Translations under genes and position numbers: made by a program | Source: Bacteroidota bacterium | Lineage (GTDB): Bacteria; Bacteroidota; Bacteroidia; JACCXN01 | Direction of reading: 5' to 3' | Assembly: GCA_013696965.1 (NCBI GenBank) | Contig: JACCXN010000091.1 | Span: 186,001 to 250,000 of the forward strand | Length of the DNA stretch: 64,000 nucleotides | The notes under the pieces: model-generated | Seen by the model: only the letters and a program-made list of their open reading frames with translations | Told to the model about the DNA's origin: nothing | The model's database searches: none | Part shown: in pieces, positions 9,704-19,375 of the stretch | Layout: every line of letters starts with the position of its first letter | Numbering within the stretch: position 1 is the first letter of the stretch

Positions 9704-10057
9704 ATGCAAGTACAGGTTTTAAAATCAAAAATACATCACGTAAAAGTTGTGCAGGCAGATCTTAATTACATTGGTAGTATTACCATTGATGAGGATTTAA
9801 TGGATGCTGCCAATATTATTGAAGGCGAAAAAGTACATATTGTAAACCTAAACAATGGCGAGCGTTTGGAAACATATGTTATAAAAGCCCCACGTAATTC
9901 AGGAATGGTATGTTTAAACGGTCCTGCCGCAAGAAAGGTAGCTGTTGGGGATATTGTTATTGTAATTTCCTATGCATTAATGGATTTTGAAGAAGCAAAA
10001 AAATTCAAACCAACAATTATTTTTCCTGATAGCGAGAAAAACCGGTTAATTAAATAA
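9704..10057 (+). CDS. panD: Aspartate 1-decarboxylase
   Basis: This 117-residue pyruvoyl enzyme converts aspartate to beta-alanine for pantothenate. The autocleavage site is Gly24-Ser25 within YIGSITID; Ser25 becomes the pyruvoyl group. Lys9 and the NGERLETY segment near residue 50 agree with the family. It lies between panC and a membrane protein gene that begins 5 bases after its stop. Confidence 0.97.
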   Translation: MQVQVLKSKIHHVKVVQADLNYIGSITIDEDLMDAANIIEGEKVHIVNLNNGERLETYVIKAPRNSGMVCLNGPAARKVAVGDIVIVISYALMDFEEAKKFKPTIIFPDSEKNRLIK

Positions 10058-10062
10058 TCATT

Positions 10063-11103
10063 TTGAAAAACACGGTTTTAAACATCTTAAAATTCACTCT
10101 TCCGCTTCTTCTGGGCTTTTTACTCATATGGTATATTTACAAAGACCTCTCCATTGAAGATAAACAACATATTTTAGAATCCTTTAAAAGTGCTGATTAC
10201 TCCTGGATATTTTTATCTATGTTTCTTGGTATTATCAGCCATTTGAGTCGTGCAATCAGATGGGGGATTTTGCTTAAACCAATGGGTTACACTCCTCGTG
10301 TTTTAAATAGTTTTTTTGCCATTATGGTTGGATACCTTGCAAACATGGCTTTTCCCCGACTTGGAGAAGTGTCAAGATGTGCAGTTATGACTAAATATGA
10401 AAAAATTCCTTTGGAAAAGGCTTTTGGAACTGTAATGGCGGAAAGAGTCATAGACCTTGTTATTCTTTTATCGCTCACTGTTTTTACAATTACAAGTCAA
10501 ATAAATCTTTTAGGAGGATTTTTAAAAGACGAAATCCTAATCCCACTTACTACTAAATTTGCAGGAAACCAGACAGACAAAATAATATATCTTGGAATAA
10601 CGACACTGCTTGTAATGGGTATTATTTATTTTATTAAAAAGCGGATAAATAAAATATATGCCAAATTAAAAAGCTTATTGTCTGGCTTTGGCGAAGGCTT
10701 TAAAACAATATTTAAAATTAAAAACAAAGGTCTTTTTATTTTTCATTCCATACTTATTTGGGTATTGTATTTCTTTATGCTGTATGTTTGCTTTTTGACT
10801 TTGCCTCAAACAAGTTCAGTAAGTCTTGGAGGAGTACTTTCTTGTTTTATTTTTGGTAGTTTTGGCATAATTGCAGTTCAGGGAGGCATAGGCGCTTATC
10901 CTGCAATATTAACTAAAACCCTTTTGCTTTATAGTGTGGCAGCCCCTTTTGGTTTTGCCTTGGGCTGGATAGCATGGACTGCTCAAACCGTAATGATTCT
11001 AATTCTTGGTGTTGTTTCGATTATTTTATTACCTGTTTTAAATAAAAATTCATTAAAAAATGAAGAAAGAAGCGATTTTAAGGTCGAAAATATTTCAGCG
11101 TGA
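10063..11103 (+). CDS. Flippase-like membrane protein (LPG synthase TM / UPF0104 family)
   Basis: This 346-residue integral membrane protein has about eight hydrophobic helices. It carries the family hallmark region SHLSRAIRWGILLKPMG near residue 50, then GYLANMAFPRLGEVSRCAVM near residue 90 and GGIGAYPAIL near residue 275. Members include the lysylphosphatidylglycerol synthase membrane domain and related putative lipid flippases. The start is a TTG at 10063, five bases after panD; no ATG gives the full first helix. The gene overlaps rfaE2 by 44 bases, so the four-gene run panC-panD-this-rfaE2 is probably one transcript. The substrate is unknown. Confidence 0.85.
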   Translation: MKNTVLNILKFTLPLLLGFLLIWYIYKDLSIEDKQHILESFKSADYSWIFLSMFLGIISHLSRAIRWGILLKPMGYTPRVLNSFFAIMVGYLANMAFPRLGEVSRCAVMTKYEKIPLEKAFGTVMAERVIDLVILLSLTVFTITSQINLLGGFLKDEILIPLTTKFAGNQTDKIIYLGITTLLVMGIIYFIKKRINKIYAKLKSLLSGFGEGFKTIFKIKNKGLFIFHSILIWVLYFFMLYVCFLTLPQTSSVSLGGVLSCFIFGSFGIIAVQGGIGAYPAILTKTLLLYSVAAPFGFALGWIAWTAQTVMILILGVVSIILLPVLNKNSLKNEERSDFKVENISA

Positions 11104-11551
11104 ACAACTCTTAAAACAGATAAACGCCTGGAGATTTCTTAATAGGACAATAGTATTCACCAATGGATGCTTTGATATTCTTCATAAAGGTCACATTGAT
11201 TATTTAATGAAAGCAGCGGATTTGGGCACTAAGCTTGTAGTTGGAATAAACACTGATGATTCGGTAAAAAGGCTGCAAAAGGGGAAAAACCGTCCTATTC
11301 AGGATGAAGAATCAAGAGCTATGATTATGGCCTCCTTGTTTTTTGTTGATGCAGTTGTTCTTTTTGATGAAGACACGCCTTATGAACTAATTAAAACCTT
11401 ACAACCTGATGTTTTGGTAAAAGGCGGGGATTATACCATTGAAACGCTTGTTGGAAGTGATATTGTTAAAGCCCATGGAGGAGAAACAATAATTCTAGAT
11501 CTTTTAGAAGGTTTTTCAACTTCATTAATTGAAAAGAAAATTCTGGGATAA
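11060..11551 (+). CDS. rfaE2: D-glycero-beta-D-manno-heptose 1-phosphate adenylyltransferase
   Basis: This 163-residue cytidylyltransferase-fold enzyme activates heptose-1-phosphate with ATP on the route to ADP-heptose for LPS core. The nucleotide-binding signature is FTNGCFDILHKGHIDYL near residue 33, followed by VGINTDDSV and the KGGDYTIETLVG segment near residue 120. Only the adenylyltransferase half of the bifunctional HldE is present, as is usual in Bacteroidota. It overlaps the preceding membrane protein gene by 44 bases in another frame. Confidence 0.92.
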   Translation: MKKEAILRSKIFQREQLLKQINAWRFLNRTIVFTNGCFDILHKGHIDYLMKAADLGTKLVVGINTDDSVKRLQKGKNRPIQDEESRAMIMASLFFVDAVVLFDEDTPYELIKTLQPDVLVKGGDYTIETLVGSDIVKAHGGETIILDLLEGFSTSLIEKKILG

Positions 11552-11681
11552 TTTTTCCATAAACAATAGTTTGTAAATTAAAATTGATGGAAGCTGGAAG
11601 GTATACCATATGAAACATCAATAAATAAAGATAATTTTCTTCACCCTTTAAATTCCCGATTACTCTAATCTATCTATTTAA

Positions 11682-13040
11682 ATGAAAGTAAAAACAACCT
11701 TTTTTTGTCAGAATTGTGGAGTTTCCTCTCCCAAATGGCAGGGAAAATGTCCTTCATGCAATGAATGGAATACTTATGTGGAGGAAGTTGTAGTTAAAAA
11801 AGAACCGGGACAAATAAATGTGCTTGGGAATAAAAGAGTAGCCAAACCTATTCTTGTATCGGATGTTAAAATTTCTAAAGAACATCGTATTCCAGTATAT
11901 GATAAGGAATTAAGCAGGGTGCTGGGAGGAGGAATTGTTCCAGGATCACTTATATTGTTTGGTGGAGAGCCAGGAATTGGTAAATCAACCCTTATGCTGC
12001 AACTCGCACTTAACATGAAAGACCAAAAGGTTCTGTATGTATCGGGTGAGGAAAGTGAGCAACAAATCAGGATGAGGGCGGAAAGAATAGGAATTAAAAA
12101 TGAGAAATGTTATATACTTACTGAAACTTCCATTCAGCATATTTTTAAACAAATTGAAACTCTTGAACCCGATATAATCATCATTGATTCTATACAAACT
12201 ATCCATACCGCAGTTATTGAATCTTCTCCCGGAAGTGTATCTCAAATAAGGGAATCGACTTCCGAACTTCTCCGGTTTGCAAAGGAAACCAATACACCTG
12301 TTTTTTTAATCGGCCATATAACAAAAGATGGACAACTGGCAGGCCCAAAGGTATTAGAGCATATGGTTGATACTGTTTTGCAATTTGAAGGTGATCGGCA
12401 TCACATCTACCGTTTATTGCGAACTGTAAAAAATCGCTTTGGCTCCACCAATGAATTAGGAATTTATGAAATGCAAGGTACCGGTCTACAGGAAGTTAAT
12501 AATCCTTCTGAAATACTTATAACGAATAGGGAAGAACCCGTAAGTGGAGTAACTATTGCCGCAACAATTGAAGGAATGCGACCAATGTTAATTGAAACCC
12601 AGGCTCTTGTGAGTTCTGCCGCTTATGGAACACCTCAGCGTTCCTCTACCGGTTTTGACCTTAGAAGGCTAAGTATGCTTCTTGCTGTTTTGGAAAAAAG
12701 ATGTGGCTTTAGATTAGGAGCAAAGGATGTATTTATAAATATTGCGGGAGGATTAAGGGTTGAAGACCCAGGAATGGATCTAGCACTGGTTTGTGCAGTG
12801 CTTTCTTCCAATGAAGATATTCCAATTTCCCCGCGTTATTGTTTTTCAGGCGAAGTAGGCTTATCAGGTGAAATTAGGCCGGTAAACAGGGTTGATCAAA
12901 GAATATCAGAGGCTGAAAAACTGGGGCTGGAAAGAATTTTTATTTCAAAATACAATAAAAAAGGGATTGACAAAAAACATCAGATCGAAATTACTTATGT
13001 AGGTAAAATCGAAGAAGTTTTTACTCATTTGTTCGGCTAA
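11682..13040 (+). CDS. radA: DNA repair protein RadA
   Basis: This 452-residue RecA-like ATPase promotes branch migration in recombinational repair. The N-terminal zinc finger is C9-x2-C12 and C23-x2-C26. Walker A is GEPGIGKST (about 95-103), Walker B is DIIIIDSIQT, the RadA-specific motif KNRFG lies near residue 248, and a Lon-like C-terminal domain follows. It is convergent with the DoxX gene, with only 32 bases between. Confidence 0.97.
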   Translation: MKVKTTFFCQNCGVSSPKWQGKCPSCNEWNTYVEEVVVKKEPGQINVLGNKRVAKPILVSDVKISKEHRIPVYDKELSRVLGGGIVPGSLILFGGEPGIGKSTLMLQLALNMKDQKVLYVSGEESEQQIRMRAERIGIKNEKCYILTETSIQHIFKQIETLEPDIIIIDSIQTIHTAVIESSPGSVSQIRESTSELLRFAKETNTPVFLIGHITKDGQLAGPKVLEHMVDTVLQFEGDRHHIYRLLRTVKNRFGSTNELGIYEMQGTGLQEVNNPSEILITNREEPVSGVTIAATIEGMRPMLIETQALVSSAAYGTPQRSSTGFDLRRLSMLLAVLEKRCGFRLGAKDVFINIAGGLRVEDPGMDLALVCAVLSSNEDIPISPRYCFSGEVGLSGEIRPVNRVDQRISEAEKLGLERIFISKYNKKGIDKKHQIEITYVGKIEEVFTHLFG

Positions 13041-13072
13041 TCTGTATATTCTATTTTTCTAAACCATAAGAG

Positions 13073-13513
13073 TTAACTATTGGGATGTTTGCGCATGAAA
13101 TTGTCCAAAGAATAAGCTCCTGAACCATAAATCAGAAAAGCAATATTTGCTAATAAAAGAGCTATAGAAACCAGAACATGTGCATAGTGATAAAAAATTC
13201 CCATTTCAGGAACTCCCGCAAAAACAATTGCCAGAATAAGTATTGGAAACGTAAGCAGTAAGGGAATTCTTATTGACAGGCCAAGGGCAACCATTATTCC
13301 TCCTACCACATGGGTTAAAACTATATAGTGCAAAATGGCGATACTTAAAAAATTCTGGCTGATTCCTCCAGAAACAATGCTTATATTTTCTGGTGATATT
13401 AAAGGCTGTATTCCTTTTACAATTAACATTATTCCCAATGCTACTCTAAAAAGGTCAACCCAGGCAGGATGATGTTTATCACCCCAACCGACTATTTGTT
13501 CAAATGTGTTCAT
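13073..13513 (-). CDS. DoxX-family membrane protein
   Basis: This 146-residue protein has four hydrophobic helices with the DoxX-type spacing, including LFRVALGIMLIVKGIQPLI and the glycine-rich HVVGGIMVALGLSIRIP. DoxX-like proteins are inner-membrane proteins of uncertain role, some linked to redox or sulfur metabolism. It is a single gene on the minus strand. The family call is reasonable; the function is open. Confidence 0.8.
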   Translation of the reverse strand: MNTFEQIVGWGDKHHPAWVDLFRVALGIMLIVKGIQPLISPENISIVSGGISQNFLSIAILHYIVLTHVVGGIMVALGLSIRIPLLLTFPILILAIVFAGVPEMGIFYHYAHVLVSIALLLANIAFLIYGSGAYSLDNFMRKHPNS

Positions 13514-13734
13514 GAGTGTAAGTATTTGAATAAAAGAATATCAAAAAACATGCTAAACAAAACCAAGCTGCTATTTTAGGTGTGGGTTATTTGGATTATT
13601 AAAGGAACAATAGTGTTAGGGGTGGTTTTACTTATTTCAAATTCGCCATTTTTTATACTGAAAAAATAATTAGTGGAGGAACAAAGAGATTTAAAACAGG
13701 ATATAATGTTAAGTGTCCGTTGGGGATTTGAATA

Positions 13735-13775
13735 AAAAAAAACCGGCTAGAGTGATGCATCTAGCCGGGTTTTTT
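13735..13775. terminator. Bidirectional terminator
   Basis: The stem CCGGCTAG/CTAGCCGG (13743-13750 with 13761-13768) has a run of A on its left and TTTTTT on its right, so it makes a U-tract on either strand. It lies 18 bases past the stop of the FKBP-type gene and upstream of the DoxX gene. Confidence 0.85.
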
Positions 13776-13793
13776 GTAACTATTCAAAGATAT

Positions 13794-14315
13794 TTATTCC
13801 TCGTCATGGTGAACTCCACCTTCTCCATGAACGTGCCCATGAGTTATTTCCTCTTCCGTTGCAGTTCTTACTTCAAGAACTTCTCCAACAAAACGAAGGT
13901 CTTTTTCGGCAAGGGGATGGTTGAAATCCATTGTAATTTGTTTATCACTGATATCCTGTACCATTCCATTTAATTTGTTTCCTTCGCTGTCCACCATTGG
14001 AAGGTAATTTCCAACCCTTACCATTTCATTGTCCATTTCTCCTTCTGAATTTAAAAAAGCCTCAATAGGGATATGGGCTACATTATCCTTTTCACGCATG
14101 CCATAACCATGCTCAGCAGCAATTGTAAAGTCGAATTTTTCACCTGGTTTCAGTCCTTTTAAATTGCCTTCAAAAGCTTCAAGTAAACCTCCAGCACCAA
14201 ATAAGAATACAAAAGGATTATTTTCCTCGGTTTTCTCAATCAATGTTTCAGCATCATCTTCTTTTACTGATAATTCGTAAGAAACAGAAACTACTTTTTT
14301 ATCTTCTACTACCAT
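13794..14315 (-). CDS. FKBP-type peptidyl-prolyl isomerase, SlyD-like
   Basis: This 173-residue protein has the split FKBP domain with an inserted-flap (IF) domain found in SlyD. The first FKBP part includes GAGGLLEAFEGNLKGLKPGEKFDFTI, the IF segment follows around residues 75-130, and DFNHPLAEKDLRFVGEVLEVR closes the fold. The tail is rich in His, Asp and Glu (HGHVHGEGGVHHDEE) and could bind metal as SlyD does. It would act as a cytoplasmic folding helper. Confidence 0.9.
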   Translation of the reverse strand: MVVEDKKVVSVSYELSVKEDDAETLIEKTEENNPFVFLFGAGGLLEAFEGNLKGLKPGEKFDFTIAAEHGYGMREKDNVAHIPIEAFLNSEGEMDNEMVRVGNYLPMVDSEGNKLNGMVQDISDKQITMDFNHPLAEKDLRFVGEVLEVRTATEEEITHGHVHGEGGVHHDEE

Positions 14316-14454
14316 AATAGTCTTTTTTGAGTTAATAATAATTGTAAAGATAATGAATCTGATTTATTTAAAAAACTTTTCAAAGTCGACATCTTTTGAT
14401 TAATTTTATATATACTTAAAACAATAAAAACACCCTTAATAATAAACACCCAAA

Positions 14455-15612
14455 ATGCCAGAATATTCCGGAAACATCTCTTCAAAATTGCCTAAAGTTG
14501 GCGCTAGTATCTTTTCAGTAATGTCAAAACTTGCACAGGAACACAATGCAATTAATCTTTCACAAGGTTTTCCAGATTTTGATTGTTCTCCTGAATTGCT
14601 TTCCCTGGCAAATAAATATTTTAATAAGGGAATAAACCAATATGCCCCCATGGCCGGCATACTACCCTTGCGAGAGGCAATTGCCAAAAAAACAGAAGAT
14701 CTTTATGGAACCTTGTATGACCCGGAAACAGAAATTACTGTAACTTCGGGAGCAACACAAGCAATTTATACGGCCATCACCGCTACAATTAAGGAAAATG
14801 ATGAGGTGATAATTTTTGGGCCGGCTTATGATTGTTATCAGCCTGCAGTTGAGTTAAATGGAGGAAAACCTGTTTATGTTAAATTAAACTCCCTTGATTT
14901 CAGTATTAATTGGGAGGCAGTTAAAAAAGTGATCAATAACCGCACAAGGATGATCATTATTAATTCACCACACAACCCAACAGGAAATGTTCTTACTGAA
15001 AAGGATATGCTATCCTTAGAAAATATAGTAAAGAATACAAATATTATCATTTTAAGTGATGAAGTTTATGAGCACATTATTTTCGATGGAAAAAAACATT
15101 TAAGTGTTTGCAAATACCCTTCCTTAAATGAAAGGAGTTTTATAATATCCTCATTTGGTAAAACCTACCATACCACAGGATGGAAAATTGGTTATTGCCT
15201 TGCCCCTGAAAAGCTTATGAGCGAATTCAGAAAAGTACATCAATATATTGTTTTTAGCTGCAATACACCCCTTCAATATGCCTTTACTGATTACCTTGCA
15301 AATAAAGAAGCATATACAGGATTGGGGGCTTTTTATCAGCAAAAGAGAGATCATTTCAATTCCTTAATAAAAGATTCCCGCTTTTCATTAATCCCCTCAT
15401 CGGGCACCTATTTCCAGCTCCTTGATTATAAAAAAATAACCGATAAAAAAGATACTGATTTTGCAATTACATTAATAAAGGAACATGGAGTTGCTTCTGT
15501 TCCCGTTTCAGTTTTTTACGGAACCCCGGTTGATAATAAAGTGTTGAGATTTTGTTTTGCCAAAAACAATGAAACATTGGAAAAAGCAGCAAAAATATTA
15601 TGTACAATATAA
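14455..15612 (+). CDS. PLP-dependent aminotransferase (methionine/glutamine type, YbdL-like)
   Basis: This 385-residue fold-type I aminotransferase carries INLSQGFPDFD near residue 33, NQYAPMAGILPLREAI near residue 60, INSPHNPTGNV near residue 170, LSDEVYEHI, and the PLP-binding lysine in SSFGKTYHTTGWKIGY near residue 240. These match the class that includes E. coli YbdL and kynurenine/glutamine transaminases. The omega-amidase gene starts 6 bases downstream. I infer a transamination pathway in which the 2-oxo-acid amide product is removed by the amidase, possibly in methionine salvage. Confidence 0.88.
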   Translation: MPEYSGNISSKLPKVGASIFSVMSKLAQEHNAINLSQGFPDFDCSPELLSLANKYFNKGINQYAPMAGILPLREAIAKKTEDLYGTLYDPETEITVTSGATQAIYTAITATIKENDEVIIFGPAYDCYQPAVELNGGKPVYVKLNSLDFSINWEAVKKVINNRTRMIIINSPHNPTGNVLTEKDMLSLENIVKNTNIIILSDEVYEHIIFDGKKHLSVCKYPSLNERSFIISSFGKTYHTTGWKIGYCLAPEKLMSEFRKVHQYIVFSCNTPLQYAFTDYLANKEAYTGLGAFYQQKRDHFNSLIKDSRFSLIPSSGTYFQLLDYKKITDKKDTDFAITLIKEHGVASVPVSVFYGTPVDNKVLRFCFAKNNETLEKAAKILCTI

Positions 15613-15618
15613 ACTTTT

Positions 15619-16401
15619 ATGCCAGAAGAACTTAAAATATCGCTTGTTCAAACCGATTTACATTGGGAAAATCCAGAAAAAAATCTGCTCATGCTTTCTG
15701 AATTAATAGCAATGGATAAAGCAAATGTAGACTTGATTGTTTTACCTGAAATGTTTAACACTGGCTTTACAATGAAATCAGCTTTATTTGCAGAGGAGAT
15801 GAATGGAAACACTATGCAATGGATGAGAAATACCGCCAATGAAAAAAATTGTGTTATTACAGGGAGCTTAATCATAAAAGAAAATGAAAATTATTACAAT
15901 CGCCTTATTTGGATGCAGCCAAATGGGGATTTTCATAGCTATGATAAGAGGCATTTATTTAGAATGGCAGGAGAGAACGATAATTTTACAGCAGGAAGGG
16001 AAAGGCTTATAGTTCATTTAAAGGGTTGGAAAATTTGTCCTTTAATCTGTTATGACCTTAGGTTTCCTGTTTGGAGCCGTAATAAAAATGATTACGACCT
16101 GCTTATTTACATTGCCAATTGGCCGGAAAAGCGAAGTTATGCATGGAAAAATTTATTAATTGCAAGAGGCATTGAAAACATTGCTTATGTAGCAGCTGTA
16201 AACAGGGTAGGTGCTGATGATTCTGAAATGATGTATTCAGGAGATTCTTCCATTTTGGATTTTACTGGTAATTACATTGCCTCCTCCATTCCATACAAGA
16301 CGGAAGTTATAACAATTGAATTGTCATTTGAAGAATTAGAAGTATTTCGTCAAAATTTCCCTGCACACCTTGATGCAGATGAGTTTGAAATAAAACTTTA
16401 A
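15619..16401 (+). CDS. Omega-amidase of the nitrilase family (YafV/Nit2-like)
   Basis: This 260-residue carbon-nitrogen hydrolase has the Glu-Lys-Cys triad in LPEMFNTGF (near residue 45), YDKRHLF (near 113) and CYDLRFP (near 146). The motif set matches omega-amidases that hydrolyse alpha-ketoglutaramate and alpha-ketosuccinamate. It follows an amide-donor aminotransferase by 6 bases, which supports that role. It is convergent with the Ig-like lipoprotein gene, with five bases between the stops. Confidence 0.88.
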   Translation: MPEELKISLVQTDLHWENPEKNLLMLSELIAMDKANVDLIVLPEMFNTGFTMKSALFAEEMNGNTMQWMRNTANEKNCVITGSLIIKENENYYNRLIWMQPNGDFHSYDKRHLFRMAGENDNFTAGRERLIVHLKGWKICPLICYDLRFPVWSRNKNDYDLLIYIANWPEKRSYAWKNLLIARGIENIAYVAAVNRVGADDSEMMYSGDSSILDFTGNYIASSIPYKTEVITIELSFEELEVFRQNFPAHLDADEFEIKL

Positions 16402-16406
16402 TTATT

Positions 16407-18161
16407 TTATTTCAAATCTTTTTCAGAAGGCCCTTGATTTACCCCCCTTTCCAGCTCTCCTTCAACTATCCACTCCAGATCCATATCCCAGTTTGGCCTT
16501 ACAGTGATTGCGGAGGTATAATAAACAACCTTTTCTGGTTGCCTTTTATCCATATAATCTCCAGTGTCCCATTTCCCATTATTGTTCTCATCATAGGTTA
16601 TCTTAAGGTTATAGGCCCCAGGATTAAGGAAGAGGAATTCTACTGTTTCATTATGTTTAACAACCTGTGTTCGTAATGCACTTTGTTTATCTTTACTTAA
16701 CTCAATAATAAATTGATGTTGCTTTTTAGGAACGGTTAATGTTAGCATAATTGTTCCGTATGATTCAGCCGTACTGAATTTAAACTCATTGATAATGGTA
16801 TCATTACTCAAATTGAAAATATCAATGAAAGTCCCCGAAGGGATAAACAGTTTATAGAGGGAATCCTCCTGCCAGGAATGCATTATTTGGAATTCTCTTG
16901 AAATAGTATCAAGAACACGTGTTTTAAATGTTAGGGTATCATCCCCTCTTGACAATATTACTTTTGAAAAATCATAACTAGCGATAGGATGAGAAAAATT
17001 AATGGTTAAGTTATTATTTAAATCAAGGGGAACACCTCTTCCTGCATTAAATGTTGCATCCAACAATAAGGGTTTTGATTGGGAAGCCCGGCCTTTTTTT
17101 ATCCCTTTGCTATTCGTTTCCTTTTTGCCAATTGCAATTTCAAAAGTATCCTGTATGGTTTTATAATCATTTACAATAAGCGCAAGCGAATCCATGCCTT
17201 CAATATCTGTTAACCAATATGAAATAGTATCTCTGTTTAGCGATGTTTGTTCCAAAAACCAGGCTTTTTTGAAACTATGGTTTAGGGGTGTAATTGAGAC
17301 TCTATCTACTGGCAAATTAAATTCAAAAGTAAACTTGCCATATTGTTCGGCATAGGCTTTCTTAATAAATTGCTTTTTAGATTTTTCTTCGAATAAATTC
17401 ATATTAACTATTCTATTTGCAGTGTCTAAAATTAGAAGGCTGTCAGAAAAAGAAATTAACTCTCCGGGTTGATCGTATAAAAGATTGTTGTTTAAATCCT
17501 TTAATGCAAATTGCACATAACGCCCTGCTTTAATGTTATTAAGGGCATATGTGCCATCCTCTTTTGTTCTGCTAATATAAAGGGGTTGTTCTTTATATGG
17601 GATCGAATCTCTGTAATAAACAGTGGTATCCTTATAATAAATTGAATCCTCAATATAAGCATATAACATCACTGCTACATCTTTTTCAGGTTTTGCATCG
17701 CTTGCGTTTTTAACAATTCCCGAAACTGAAAGTGAGTCCAAAAAATATCCTGTTGAGAATACAAATAAATTTGAATCAAGTGGATTTCCTTCATTCAAAT
17801 CCACAATGGATTTTCCGAAATTAAAAGAATAGGTAGTACTATCAAGCAAATCTTCATTGAACTGTAAAATCAATGATTTCCCCTTGAGTTTAACACTGGG
17901 TTTTTTACTAAGGGGGGGAGAAATTATTAATTGGCTATTTAAATCTTTAAGCTGCACATATTCATCAAAGGTGAGGGTGAGGGAATTTCCTTTAAATCCG
18001 GTGGAGAAATTCTCTGGCGTGCTCTTACTAATTTTAGGGGATGCTGTATCTTTATCTCCTCCTGTGGGCGATACCACTTGTGCACAGGCAATCAACAGGA
18101 GCATAATAAATACAATAAAACTTTGACCTGCAGCAGGCTTGATATTTTTCCTGAAATTCAT
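16407..18161 (-). CDS. Ig-like (Big_5/SbsA-type) domain lipoprotein
   Basis: This 584-residue lipoprotein has lipobox LLIAC with the modified Cys at 26. An N-terminal Ig-like domain follows (SPTGGDKDTASPKI, then LTLTFDEYVQL and YSFNFGKSIVDLNEGNPL). The middle resembles a carboxypeptidase-like regulatory fold (SVSGIVKNAS, DGTYALNNIKAG), and the C-terminal part has TYDENNNGKWDTGDY. It is a widespread Bacteroidota surface protein of unknown function. The fRMsr gene ends 6 bases upstream, so the two are probably co-transcribed. Confidence 0.82.
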   Translation of the reverse strand: MNFRKNIKPAAGQSFIVFIMLLLIACAQVVSPTGGDKDTASPKISKSTPENFSTGFKGNSLTLTFDEYVQLKDLNSQLIISPPLSKKPSVKLKGKSLILQFNEDLLDSTTYSFNFGKSIVDLNEGNPLDSNLFVFSTGYFLDSLSVSGIVKNASDAKPEKDVAVMLYAYIEDSIYYKDTTVYYRDSIPYKEQPLYISRTKEDGTYALNNIKAGRYVQFALKDLNNNLLYDQPGELISFSDSLLILDTANRIVNMNLFEEKSKKQFIKKAYAEQYGKFTFEFNLPVDRVSITPLNHSFKKAWFLEQTSLNRDTISYWLTDIEGMDSLALIVNDYKTIQDTFEIAIGKKETNSKGIKKGRASQSKPLLLDATFNAGRGVPLDLNNNLTINFSHPIASYDFSKVILSRGDDTLTFKTRVLDTISREFQIMHSWQEDSLYKLFIPSGTFIDIFNLSNDTIINEFKFSTAESYGTIMLTLTVPKKQHQFIIELSKDKQSALRTQVVKHNETVEFLFLNPGAYNLKITYDENNNGKWDTGDYMDKRQPEKVVYYTSAITVRPNWDMDLEWIVEGELERGVNQGPSEKDLK

Positions 18162-18167
18162 TCCGCA

Positions 18168-18692
18168 TTAAAACGTATAAAGCATAGTGTTGTTGTTTGC
18201 TTTTCGCTGTATGTTTTTCTCTATTATTTTCACTATTTCTAAAAGATATCTTTCATCTGTTTTGTCAAAAGTGGCAATAAATTCACTATCAATATCCATT
18301 ACCATAACCACTTTGCCTTGTGAATCAAATAATGGCAGAACAATTTCAGATTTAGAAGCAGCATTACAAGCTATATGACCAGGAAACTTATCTACGTCTT
18401 CTACAATTATTGTTTTCTCATCTTCCCAGGACTTTCCACATACGCCCTTTCCCTTTTTAATTCTTGTACAAGCAACAGGCCCCTGAAAAGGCCCAAGCAC
18501 CAATTCATGGGCTTTTACAATATAAAATCCAACCCAGAAAAAGTTCATTCCATATTTAATCCCAGCTGCAAGGTTAGCCAAATTAGCAATAAGGTCATTT
18601 TCTCCTTCCACTAATGACTTAAGCTGTGGAATCAACAATTCATACTTTTCTTTTTTATTTGAATTACCAGGAATGGATATGTTTTCTGCCAT
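18168..18692 (-). CDS. msrC: Free methionine-(R)-sulfoxide reductase (GAF domain)
   Basis: This 174-residue single-GAF-domain enzyme reduces free methionine-R-sulfoxide. It has C75, C85 and C109, whose spacings of 10 and 24 equal those of the C84, C94 and C118 of E. coli fRMsr. The surrounding CTRIKKGKGVCGKSW and HIACNAASKSEIVLPL match the family. It would act in the cytoplasm in oxidative repair. Confidence 0.92.
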   Translation of the reverse strand: MAENISIPGNSNKKEKYELLIPQLKSLVEGENDLIANLANLAAGIKYGMNFFWVGFYIVKAHELVLGPFQGPVACTRIKKGKGVCGKSWEDEKTIIVEDVDKFPGHIACNAASKSEIVLPLFDSQGKVVMVMDIDSEFIATFDKTDERYLLEIVKIIEKNIQRKANNNTMLYTF

Positions 18693-18832
18693 GGCTGTTT
18701 TTTTGGCAAAGATGGTGAAATTTTTAAAGTGGCAGCATGGTATGTTTATTCGACTTCAAAAATAATTGCTTTTTTGAATAAATTAAACAACCAAGGAACC
18801 AGGAAAAGAAGCAAACCAGGTGCCTGTATAAC

Positions 18833-19273
18833 TTATGGCTTTTCCGACAATTCCTTCACTTTTTCCAAAGCTTTTGGAAAAGTTTCGTTAAAATAATCTT
18901 GAAAATCTGCGAATGCATCTAACTCAACTATTAACTTGGTAAATTCTCCTTCATTTTGAAGCAAGTAATTTTCCAATGAACCTGTCCATGTACTTGTTTT
19001 TTCATCAATTGGCTGCTCTTTGCTGTTTTTTACTTCTCCTATGTGTTTGAAGGCCATAAATTCATTAGGCCTGTTGGTAACTATTTCGCTATACATTCCA
19101 TCCCCTTTAGGGGTAAGGAATAAAACTTTACTGCCTTCTTTCCAATCAGTTTGGACATATGAGCCCTGGCTAAAAACACTTGTCCATACTCTATATGATT
19201 TATCGTCCCACAAAACACTCCAAATTTTTTCTTTGCTAGCTTTAATATTAATTGAAAACTTAAGTTTTTTCAT
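18833..19273 (-). CDS. SRPBCC/AHSA1-type domain protein
   Basis: Started at the ATG at 19273, this protein has 146 residues and begins with KLKFSINIKASKEKIWSVLWDDKSYRVWTSVF, a typical SRPBCC opening. It ends with an amphipathic helix (FPKALEKVKELSEKP). A start further upstream at 19357 would add a leader encoded by a dispersed repeat and is rejected. These proteins bind hydrophobic ligands in a helix-grip fold; the specific role is unknown. The 5' flank is one copy of a repeat also found near 57.4 kb. Confidence 0.82.
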   Translation of the reverse strand: MKKLKFSINIKASKEKIWSVLWDDKSYRVWTSVFSQGSYVQTDWKEGSKVLFLTPKGDGMYSEIVTNRPNEFMAFKHIGEVKNSKEQPIDEKTSTWTGSLENYLLQNEGEFTKLIVELDAFADFQDYFNETFPKALEKVKELSEKP

Positions 19274-19375
19274 ATGTATATATTTGTTTTTTAACTGTCG
19301 TCCCGATTTATCAGTACACCATGTATATTCATTCTGTTTTTTGTATAGTAAGTGCATGGCTATTTATAGTCTTTT
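19271..19375 (-). repeat. Dispersed repeat, copy A
   Basis: This AT-rich stretch contains ATGTATATATTTG with TTTTTTAACTGTC, then a CCCGATTTATC element, and ends with GTGCATGGCTATTT. The same three blocks occur in the same order at 57,401-57,562. Here it lies directly against the start codon of the SRPBCC gene, in its 5' leader. It looks like a small dispersed non-coding repeat. Confidence 0.65.
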
